From Chrysophaeum taylorii (taxonomy: Eukaryota > Sar > Pelagophyceae > Pelagomonadales > Pelagomonadaceae): DNA of 64,000 bases. Position 1 is the stretch's first letter, and every line of letters starts with the position of its first letter. The stretch lies in assembly GCA_029834535.1 (NCBI GenBank), contig JAQMWT010000158.1:1-64000 (forward strand). The letters are read 5' to 3'. The notes below the pieces were generated by a model that saw only the letters and a list, made by a program, of their open reading frames with translations, made no database searches and was not told the DNA's origin. This document shows positions 20,864 to 29,738 of the stretch, piece after piece. The position numbers and the translations under genes are program-made.

Positions 20864-22844
20864 ATGCGACGGATGGGAAGGAAGGCGCGTCGTCAGGAAA
20901 CCCAAGGCCGCGCCGTCCTCATACAAGTCACCAAGACGTGTGAAAGTCTTGTGGCCGCGGCGCTGAGTGGACGCAGCATCGGGCTTTACCCTCCCGAGTT
21001 TGTGAAAAAAATGTTGGGGAGGGAGCACCTCATCTCGCTATGCAACTTGGTCTTCCGGCACGCGAACTTCGTGAACGTCGACCACCGCGATGTCATCAGC
21101 GCTGTAGTCGGCGAAGCCTTCCAGTGGCACGTTAATGTGGAACGACCTACGACTGACGTTGCAGATGGCGCGACTCCGGTGTCAAGGTCGCCGGGTGTTG
21201 TTGTCACGTCGTTGAACGGGACGAGTGAGTTCCCGACGTGGGCATGTTCTGTGCTTAATGAGAAAGCCGACTTTTGGTCTCGAGCCACGGTCCCCGCTTC
21301 ACCAGTTGACGCTGAACCTCGTCCAGACGACCGACCTCAACCTCGATCGTTTCATGTCAAACGACTCGCGTCGATGACGCAGTGGACGTCCGTGCACGAG
21401 CACGAACTGCGTGGCGGGATTCGTGGTGCCGTGATTGCGGAATTTGTGAAGGGAAGCTACGACCAATACTGGGCCGATCCTGTAGCTGATTGGGACCGTA
21501 AGTTCGTGATCGACACATCGTTTGCGATAGGCTGCATACTTTGTGGTACCCTTCGATTTGTGCAGAATGGAGGCCACCTCGATGTGGATCGACTGATATG
21601 TCCGGACGAGCGGCCCGCTGCTTCCATTGGAAATGGTCCATTTGCATCCCACCGAGGTGCACGCGGTCACTCCGAATGTGGAATTCTTACCGCCCCATCT
21701 TTGCGACGTGAGTCAATCTCGAGTGACATACCGAAAGCATCGCGTCGAAAACATGCGACCACAGGTGCAGAGCGATGCACGATTCTTTCTTTACGTTTTG
21801 GCTCGCGAATTGGCAAGAGAAACGCCGTTCATCACGTGCTTACCCGAACGTTTATGATGATGAAGACAATGCACTTGCTTCCCAGAAAAAAAGTCCCTTT
21901 TCCAATGACACTGGCCCGGACAAGCCGACAGCACGACATCGCAAAAAGCGTTGCCGACGGAATGATTTGCTGGAACCTGAATTGGAAGCCGCAACAGCAC
22001 CTCGTCGTGGTGGACTGCATCGTGATGGTGGAACTGAGTTCGCCTTTGTTGCGGAGGGTGAGAACTTTCTAGCCTGGCCGCCAGTCAAGACAATGTTGTC
22101 CGAAGCACACGTGCCGTGTGATTTGGTGCAGCGAGTTGCCTTCGGCATTGTGGACGGCCGGCAAACGCGACAAACGAGCGCCTTCAGCGCAGTGTTTGGG
22201 CACACGCGCTCATTCTGCAACTATACCCACGACTTCGCCACAAGTGAGTCCCCCCCTGAGATAATGTCAGTGACATTTACACAGATAAAAAGGAGCGAGA
22301 AGCCGCAAGGCGAATGTGCCGATTTGAAGACGTGTTTAATGACCACCGGCAGTGGGCGTTTTTCCGCCCGCTTTGGGAGGGACTTGATGCTGCCGTCCGC
22401 AGCGCTTTTCAATTCAATGACGGCAAGTGCGTGCAAGTGCACATCTTTCAACAGCAAATTGTTGCTGGGCGTTATCGGCCGCACAATGATTACTCGGAAC
22501 GCGGAAACATTACGATTGTCGCGCTGCTGCATGTGTCTCCACCGCGGAATGCGACCGTGTCCGCCTTTCTCAAAACCCATCCGTGTGGCATCGTCGCATG
22601 GAAGGCTTCGGATCCTTCTTCCCCCAAACACCAAGCAGTGTGCTTTCACGAGCGCCTTGCCGCTATTGCCTTTCCATCCCACTGCGTCCACGAATCATCA
22701 GTGCCAGTCCCTTTTCCACGTGACTGTGTGGTGCTCAAGTCTGCTTCGTTCTACGATGTTCCTCCGGTTACCTTCCTCAGGCTGTTCCCTGCACATCCCT
22801 ACAAGCCAGGGTCCGCGTCTACTTGCGCTGGCTCCCGAAACTAG
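20864..22844 (+). CDS. Four-exon gene with candidate 2-oxoglutarate/Fe(II) dioxygenase domain
   Basis: Exons 20864-21497, 21566-21707, 21771-22243 and 22285-22844 splice into one 602-residue frame. The introns are 68, 63 and 41 nt, all with GTRAGT donors and CAG acceptors; the summed exon length is a multiple of three, which supports the model. A basic RHRKKRCRR stretch near the middle looks nuclear. The last exon has features of a double-stranded beta-helix dioxygenase: RPHNDYSERGNITIVALL (HxD, His about 483 and Asp about 485) and, 67 residues later, HESSVPVPFPR (distal His about 552 and Arg about 562). This could be an AlkB- or TET/JBP-like nucleic-acid oxidase, but family placement is open. 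The start ATG is uncertain; 20876 is an alternative. Confidence 0.55.
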
Positions 22845-22975
22845 ACCGATTTCCCTCCCCATCGGACGCGCTCCATCACCAATCCAACGGACGCGCTCCA
22901 ACGCCACTCCACCTGCGCATGAAACACCGCACCCCTTTGGATCATCTATGAATCTGCCCTCAAGCACCGACGAAA

Positions 22976-23281
22976 TGGGCGTTTTTGCCGGGGTTGCTAC
23001 TGCCTCGCCCGACCTCCACGACCCGGGGTCGTTGGTGCGCTTGGCGGTTTGGGCCAAAATGCTACTTCCATGCGTCGCGCTCGATGAAGACGACTGGCCA
23101 TCGCTTCCGCGACGTGGCAAGAAACATGTGTGTGTAGCCTGGCTGGAAACGAAAGGCGATCTCGGGTGGACGTACGAAAGGAAAGTGAGCTCGGTGCCAC
23201 CGTCACACGTGCGACCATTGTGCTCCTCTCGAGGGGGAACTAACGCAGAGCTAGATTTTAGGAGTGCATGCGAGCTAGTTA
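22976..23281 (+). pseudogene. PWWP-like domain copy 0
   Basis: The frame encodes DLHDPGSLVRLAVWAKMLLPCVALDEDDWPSLP..., then KHVCVAWLETKGD and KVSSVPPSHVR, matching the PWWP-like part of the downstream 909-bp units. Its upstream exon is not present, so it appears to be a partial fourth copy at the left edge of the tandem array. Confidence 0.5.
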
Positions 23282-23621
23282 ACTAATAAGTAATTAAAAA
23301 GTCGACTGCTACGAGGGTTTCGTTTCTAATATGTAGTTAAAAGAGAAGCCACGATGTTCTCGCGTCGAAGGAAATGGATACAGCGCTCTGGCCCCGCGCG
23401 GCCGAGTTGGTGCCCTCTCGCAGACAAACTCACCCACGAGATGAGGTGCATCGGGCGTGCCTTGGCAGGTTGAGCTCAGAAGTGTGTTTTTTTGCTGTCG
23501 TGCGAGATTGTCTTGATTGGCCGACACGCAGCGCACCATCCTCGTGCACTTTTTTGGCGCTTTGTTCCTTCGTTCCCAGGGGGCCCATCAACCTACGTCC
23601 GTCGGTTGGGCACGTGGCCTG

Positions 23622-24152
23622 ATGGAATTTGATTCTCGGGCTCAAGATCGATTACAGCGCGAAGCCAGTGTCATCAACGAGCTCACAAACAAAGAATCAA
23701 CGGGATACATCACCACATCGGAGAGGATCGTCCTTATGAACAAAGAGCTCGGGCTGGCCGCGCGCGCCCAGAGCCGTCAGGGCACGTACAAGCTCGTCGA
23801 GATACTCTCAGCATGCACCAGCAGCAATGTCGACGTTATCCGTACCTCCGCTCCCGCTGCGTCTCCAACAGCTTTTGGTGTACTGGAGCACGACGCACCG
23901 AGAGAGAGCGTTTCGACAGGAGACCCCGACCTCCACGACCCGGGGTCGTTGGTGCGCTTGGCGGTTTGGGCCAAAAAGCTACTTCCATGCGTCGCGCTCG
24001 ATGAAGACGACTGGCCATCGCTTCCGCGACGTGGCAAGAAACATGTGTGTGTAGCCTGGCTGGAAACGAAAGGCGATGTCGGGTTGACGTACGAAGGGAA
24101 AGTGAGCTGGGTGCTACCGTCACATGTGCGACTCCTCTCGAGGGGGAACTAA
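23622..24152 (+). CDS. PWWP-like protein, tandem copy 1
   Basis: A 176-residue frame from ATG 23622. The N-terminal half is helical (MEFDSRAQDRLQREASVINEL...). The C-terminal half is PWWP/Tudor-like: VRLAVWAKKLLPCVALDEDDWPS, then HVCVAWLETKGD and KVSWVLPSHVR, resembling the VWAK..P..A / V.F / WV.PS.L.P pattern of PWWP domains that read methylated histone tails. The frame stops soon after the domain, so relative to copy 3 this is a truncated duplicate; whether it is expressed is unknown. An exon upstream (ATG 23353, MFSRRRKWIQRSG) may belong to it, but no clean splice joins them. Confidence 0.4.
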   Translation: MEFDSRAQDRLQREASVINELTNKESTGYITTSERIVLMNKELGLAARAQSRQGTYKLVEILSACTSSNVDVIRTSAPAASPTAFGVLEHDAPRESVSTGDPDLHDPGSLVRLAVWAKKLLPCVALDEDDWPSLPRRGKKHVCVAWLETKGDVGLTYEGKVSWVLPSHVRLLSRGN

Positions 24153-24530
24153 CGCAGAGCGAGATTTTAGGAGTGCATGCGAGCTAGTTTTTTAATGAGT
24201 AATTAAAAAGTCGACTGCTACGAGGGTTTCGTTTCTAATATGTAGTTAAAAGAGAAGCCACGATGTTCTCGCGTCGAAGGAAATGGATACAGCGCTCTGG
24301 CCCCGCGCGGCCGAGTTGGTGCCCTCTCGCAGACAAACTCACCCACGAGATGAGGTGCATCGGGCGTGCCTTGGCAGGTTGAGCTCAGAAGTGTGTTTTT
24401 TTGCTGTCGTGCGAGATTGTCTTGATTGGCCGACACGCAGCGCACCATCCTCGTGCACTTTTTTGGCGCTTTGTTCCTTCGTTCCCAGGGGGCCCATCAA
24501 CCTACGTCCGTCGGTTGGGCACGTGGCCTG

Positions 24531-25061
24531 ATGGAATTTGATTCTCGGGCTCAAGATCGATTACAGCGCGAAGCCAGTGTCATCAACGAGCTCACAAACA
24601 AAGAATCAACGGGATACATCACCACATCGGAGAGGATCGTCCTTATGAACAAAGAGCTCGGGCTGGCCGCGCGCGCCCAGAGCCGTCAGGGCACGTACAA
24701 GCTCGTCGAGATACTCTCAGCATGCACCAGCAGCAATGTCGACGTTATCCGTACCTCCGCTCCCGCTGCGTCTCCAACAGCTTTTGGTGTACTGGAGCAC
24801 GACGCACCGAGAGAGAGCGTTTCGACAGGAGACCCCGACCTCCACGACCCGGGGTCGTTGGTGCGCTTGGCGGTTTGGGCCAAAAAGCTACTTCCATGCG
24901 TCGCGCTCGATGAAGACGACTGGCCATCGCTTCCGCGACGTGGCAAGAAACATGTGTGTGTAGCCTGGCTGGAAACGAAAGGCGATGTCGGGTTGACGTA
25001 CGAAGGGAAAGTGAGCTGGGTGCTACCGTCACATGTGCGACTCCTCTCGAGGGGGAACTAA
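24531..25061 (+). CDS. PWWP-like protein, tandem copy 2
   Basis: Same protein as copy 1, residue for residue, 909 bp downstream. Ends with LLSRGN where unit 3 continues into the methyltransferase gene. The perfect identity argues for a recent event or collapsed/duplicated assembly. Confidence 0.4.
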   Translation: MEFDSRAQDRLQREASVINELTNKESTGYITTSERIVLMNKELGLAARAQSRQGTYKLVEILSACTSSNVDVIRTSAPAASPTAFGVLEHDAPRESVSTGDPDLHDPGSLVRLAVWAKKLLPCVALDEDDWPSLPRRGKKHVCVAWLETKGDVGLTYEGKVSWVLPSHVRLLSRGN

Positions 25062-25439
25062 CGCAGAGCGAGATTTTAGGAGTGCATGCGAGCTAGTTTT
25101 TTAATGAGTAATTAAAAAGTCGACTGCTACGAGGGTTTCGTTTCTAATATGTAGTTAAAAGAGAAGCCACGATGTTCTCGCGTCGAAGGAAATGGATACA
25201 GCGCTCTGGCCCCGCGCGGCCGAGTTGGTGCCCTCTCGCAGACAAACTCACCCACGAGATGAGGTGCATCGCGCGTGCCTTGGCAGGTTGAGCTCAGAAG
25301 TGTGTTTTTTTGCTGTCGTGCGAGATTGTCTTGATTGGCCGACACGCAGCGCACCATCCTCGTGCACATTTTTGCCGCTTTCTTCCTTCGTTCCGAGGGG
25401 GTCCATCAACCTACGTCCGTCGGTTGGGCACGTGGCCTG

Positions 25440-27642
25440 ATGGAATTTGATTCTCGGGCTCAAGATCGATTACAGCGCGAAGCCAGTGTCATCAACGAGC
25501 TCAGAAACAAAGAATCAACGGGAAACATTACCACATCGGAGAGGATCGTCCTAATGAACAAAGAGCTCGGGCTGGCCGCGCGCGCCCAGAGCCGCCAGGG
25601 CACGCACAAGCTCGTCGAGATACTGTCAGCATGCACCAGCAGCAATGTCGACGTTATCCGTACCTCCGCGCCCGCTGCGTCTCCAACAGCTTTTGGTGTA
25701 CTGGAGCACGACGCGCCGAGAGAGAGCGTTTCGGCAGGAGACCCCGACCTCCACGACCCGGGGTCGTTGGTGCGCTTGGCGGTTTGGGCCAAAAAGCTAC
25801 TTCCATGCGTCGCGCTCGATGAAGACGACTGGCCATCGCTTCCGCGACGTGGCGAGAAACATGTGTGTGTAGCCTGGCTGGAAACGAAAGGCGATGTCGG
25901 GTTGACGTACGAAGGGAAAGTGAGCTGGGTGCCACCGTCACACGTGCGTCCCAATGATGTCGCCGGGGGAGGATCGCACGAACGATTGGAACCGTTTCGC
26001 CTATTTTGGTTTCGCGAGGTAGGAGTTCGCATGGTGCACGACATCTGGAAAAGCCTCACCCCGCACACGCTGCTGGCAACGTGGAGTCATCCTCCTGAAC
26101 TCGCAACGTCGTTGGACTTTGTGACCTGGGCCGTGTACACGCTCCGTCTTGACATGCCGACGTCAACGGCCTGGGACGCCGCCGTAAGCAAATTGCGGGT
26201 TTCGACGTCGTTATTCGCCCTTAAACAAGGGCTTGACGACCTCACGCAGTTTGCCCGTGCTCGCCGCGCCATCCGCGGTGTTACCGCCGTCCGAACCGAC
26301 TTCCCCGAGCCTTTGTGGCTTTGTGATTTGGAACACCCCACCCTGTCCTCGTCGGCGTTGGACGAGTCGTGGTGGTGTTCGTCGCAACGCCACAAGCCCT
26401 TGCGCGAAAGGGACTTTGCACTTCGCATGGTTCTGCTCGCCGAAAATACTCTCGGCGTTGGGCACAAAGACGCCCGGCGAAACATCTGCCTCTACGAGCA
26501 GTCCTTGGGCGTCAAAGCCGTCGTTTCGCAGTTGGCCAACATGGCACCATCGAGCCGCCCGAGGGTACTTTTCAGCAACGCGTTGCTGTTGCGACCCGAA
26601 AAAAAAACGTGTCGTTGCACACCTAGCGTCTTCAGACACGCCATCGGGTCGAACTCGTCGACAGGCTGTTCGCATAGCTGCCCCCACGGCATCTTCGCGT
26701 CCACCGGCACGGATAACGACCGACCAGATGACGACATACGCTGCCGCGGACGTTGCCTCACAGAAAGTCCAGGATCTTTTCTCAACGCCGACGCGCATCT
26801 TGGAGCCACCAACATCGAAGGCGCGGTTGCGATCGTCAACGAGGTCCTGGCAGCCAAGCCTTTGCCTCAAGGTGATGACTTGACCAAGGCGAGGAGCATA
26901 ATCGCGAGCTGCAACCTCTTGCCCCAAGCATCTGCGAAACAAGGTCGAAGGCAACGGGTGTCATACAAAGCGCCGACCCCGGACCAAGCTGCTGCTCTTC
27001 TTGTAGTGCGGCTCAATGACGATGCAACCTCACCGACTTCTTGGATGAGGCAAGATCGAACTCTCGCAATGCCGAGCGAGATCGAGCACAAACTGCTCGG
27101 AAGATCGTTCTCCCCTGTGATGATCGAGGCTGCCATGTGCGACTGGCTCGACCCGAGTTCACCCGCGGCATTATGTCGAGGACGGCCGCGGCCCTTGTGG
27201 TCGTTGTTCTGCGGCATTGGCAACGAACTCCCTCCGCTGGCCGACGCCGGCGTGGCGCTCTCGCGCATTTATGCCGTAGACAGCTCGGAGTATGCGCCCA
27301 GAACGTTCGGTGCGCCTGGTTCTTTGCATGACGTAACCTGGCCCATGTGTGCGGTACCTCGCAGCGCGCCAGGCTCAAAAATCTTTTCCCAGCGTCCCAC
27401 TTGAACTTTCTGGTGACATCGGCGATCCATCGTGTCGCATCGACTGGAGTGATGACGCTATTGCTGCGCGCGTTGCGCATGAAGGCGTTCCGGTCATAAT
27501 TGCAGGCTGGCCCTGCAATGGCAACGCAGGCGCTAACAGGAAGGCGCATGACCACGACCCACTGGAAAATGTGGAGAGCGCCATGCTGCTCGTGCTCGTC
27601 CGCATCGTCCACGCGGTGAAGCGGGTTCTCAACACGCTCTAA
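25440..27642 (+). pseudogene. PWWP-like plus DNMT3-like cytosine-C5 methyltransferase, truncated
   Basis: From ATG 25440 the frame gives the helical N-terminus, the PWWP-like domain (about residues 100-170), a long middle part, then PLWSLFCGIGNELPPLADAG, which is motif I (SAM binding) of C5 methyltransferases, followed by YAVDSSEYA (motif II). After a frame change near 27335 comes VPVIIAGWPCNGNAGANR, motif IV with the catalytic Cys in a PCN context as in DNMT3 rather than the PCQ of DNMT1. A 40-nt GTAACC...CCAG intron would join the frames exactly (LHD to AQKSFP), but the donor is weak. A TAA at 27640 stops the frame before motifs VI-X, although DFSPYSRIDEH follows in frame. A poly-A run near 26600 may hide another frameshift. 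PWWP plus DNMT3-like order recalls animal DNMT3. I consider it broken. Confidence 0.55.
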
Positions 27643-27960
27643 GACTTCTCGCCATATTCGAGGATCGATGAGCATACGTCGAAAGAACTAGTCCCTTGCT
27701 TTAAAGCTGATTTGGGTGGAGTTTTTGGTGTTGGCGGCAGGGCGAAACAACACGAGGTGTGCCGCGGGGATTCACGCTGTCAGACAACACACTTTTTTGA
27801 ACTTACAAACGAGTGGAACCGTCGTGTGATAGCTACCATGCATCCAACGTCGCCTGGGTCAGAGAGAGAGTGGGGGGGTGGTTGGAAGAGAGATAACGAG
27901 CTTCTCAAACAAAAGGAATTGGCCGCACAGGGGCACCGTCGATAAGCAGACTCTTCAAGA
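27643..27960. other. Short region between convergent genes, nothing recognised
   Basis: The methyltransferase frame continues after its stop for about 100 codons without recognisable late methyltransferase motifs. The minus-strand neighbour ends at 27961. Confidence 0.4.
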
Positions 27961-29143
27961 TCACGCATCTTCGTGATCATTCTCATGATCCTGAAGAGCC
28001 CGGAGAACAGCAGTCGTGGCACCATTGGTATCAAAGACCAACGCAGACTCGCATTCAACGCGAGTGGCGATGTCGTCGTGGAAATGGTCCACAAGGACAT
28101 TTTTGTCCCAACGGAAGAGAATATCGAGTGCACGGGGTCGTTCATATTTCGCGATGAAAAATCTTGCAAACTTGACCTTGGAGCCTCCCAGGCGCCCTTC
28201 GGCCTTCGCGAGAAATTTTTTAACCCCATGCGGGGCGTGAACAACTACATAGTCACATCTGAAGCAGCTCAACTCGCCATTCCACTTGACGGCGTTCTCT
28301 TCTGGGTCTGCGCACAAAATGCATGTCAGTTGCCATAAACATCAAAAGCGCTCACTGTGGTGGATCCCAGTCGACTTATCGTCCTCTATAACAAGAGGAT
28401 TGTCGGCATTTGAGCCAACGAGCGCGCGGTCTTCTTCTTTCGCAGCGGCGTCAGCGTAGTCGTTTCCAGGGCCGTGGCTGCGGTCACCCACGTCATCAGT
28501 CTTCGAGATCAGGGCGTTGTCGACGTCTTCGTCGCTGTCGTCCTCAATCACAACAGGATGGTCCGCGCTAGCGCCGACAACCCCGTCTCTCGCTGCAAGG
28601 ATGTCTGCTTTGTGAGCGGCACCGCGGTCATCGCCGTGCCCTACGGAGGCATCCAAGACCTCGAAGTCGTCGAAGTTTTCGCAGCCGTCGACCTCGTGAT
28701 ACTGCGCCGAGTATTACACGCCACCGATAGACTTTCTTTATTCCCACTTGCCTTTCGCTTAGGAGGCGAATCAGGATTGAAGTGCGCGATGTCGGACACT
28801 TCGGCCCGAAGCAAACGCCATCCTTGCACGAGTCCGAGGGGAATTGGGGAGTAGTCTCTGGCGGCCAACAATCCTCGCCTTCGTTCAAGCTCGGCACAGC
28901 ATAAGGTCTGTCTTTGAGGTCCGCGGTCACACGATGCTTTGCACCTCTTTTCCGAGACCTCTTGAGCTTCTTCCGCGCCACTGGCTCCTCCCCTGGCTCC
29001 TCCTCCGCTGGCTCCTCCGCTGACTCCTCCGCTGGCGCCAAAACGGCCGAAGGAGGGTCGACACGACCCCCCTCGCCTTCGGGTGTCGATGATGGCTCGT
29101 TGCCCCGGCGCGCTTTTGCGCTACCTCTCGTAACCATGTGCAT
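27961..29143 (-). CDS. Three-exon nuclear-like protein with SUMO-interaction-like motifs and a CxxC pair
   Basis: Exons 29143-28748, 28701-28356 and 28307-27961 (total 1089 nt) splice into 362 residues. The introns are 46 nt (donor GTGGGA) and 48 nt (donor GTGAGC), both ending GCGCAG. The N-terminal part is acidic with a basic stretch (RKKLKRSRKRGAKHR). The middle part has two hydrophobic-acidic motifs, HPVVIEDDSDED and NPLVIEDD, of the type that binds SUMO. The third exon has ELSCFRCDYVVVHAPHGVKKFL, a single CxxC pair, followed by a compact domain. No family is recognised. It lies between the methyltransferase-like gene and the recombinase gene on the same strand as the latter. The start could also be 29152. 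Confidence 0.5.
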
Positions 29144-29738
29144 CTTGCTCATCACGCTTCGTCGCACTAACAATGAGTATTCAAAATATTTCGAGTCCCA
29201 TGACAAAGATACATTGGATCTTGGAAAAAAAAAAGAAGATAAAATAATTCTGCGCGATTTAATGGGTGTTTAGATCTAGGACTCAATTTCCAACTCCGCG
29301 TCGACATGGCGGCGCGGAGGTCGACGGTTTCTTTGTCGTCGAATGTCCATCGCTCGACGGTCCATCGCGCCGCGGTTTCCGCGGTCCGCCTAAGACTGCT
29401 GAGGGTTCCGCTCCGCGCGCCCGCCCTGCGGTTGCAATTGTGATTTCGAGTCTTATGTATGCACAGGTGAAAACTCGTTGGGGATCTAGGAGGACCGCAA
29501 TTTGGAACAATGGCGCGTGACCCGTGTGGCTCGTGGCTACCTCGAGGCAAGGGCGATGGCTGCTGGGAGAAGAGAGGGCTCCCAAAGTCGCAACAGTGGC
29601 CGAGAGGATGGGAAGCAGCACCACGTTCGCCGGGCGCGCTACGCCAGAGGCAAGCTTTGAGCGAATGGGTTGTGTCGTCTGCCCGAAGACAAAATGCGGC
29701 GGTGAATCGTACAGCAGAGGAGTGGGTGTCTGGAGGGT
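29144..29738. other. Spacer between recombinase gene and upstream gene
   Basis: No supported gene on either strand. It holds the presumed promoter of the minus-strand gene starting at 29143. An A-rich run occurs at 29224-29238. Confidence 0.5.

Larger units (their letters stand above)
23300..26000 (+). repeat. 909-bp tandem repeat, units 1-3
   Basis: Units begin at about 23300, 24209 and 25118 with GTCGACTGCTACGAGGG, a relative of the Helitron-associated block. Units 1 and 2 encode identical proteins and appear identical by eye. Unit 3 has scattered substitutions and continues into unique sequence after the PWWP-like segment. This is either a very recent tandem duplication or an assembly artefact. 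Confidence 0.85.

Noticed and set aside
26590-26780. Cys-rich stretch (CRCTP...CSHSCPHG...CRGRC) as an ADD zinc domain of DNMT3
   Set aside because: A poly-A run just before it suggests a frameshift; the alternative frame reads better and has no Cys pattern.
20849-27404. CRISPR-like array for the 909-bp tandem units
   Set aside because: Units are coding-sized with no short repeat-spacer pattern, and the genome is eukaryotic.
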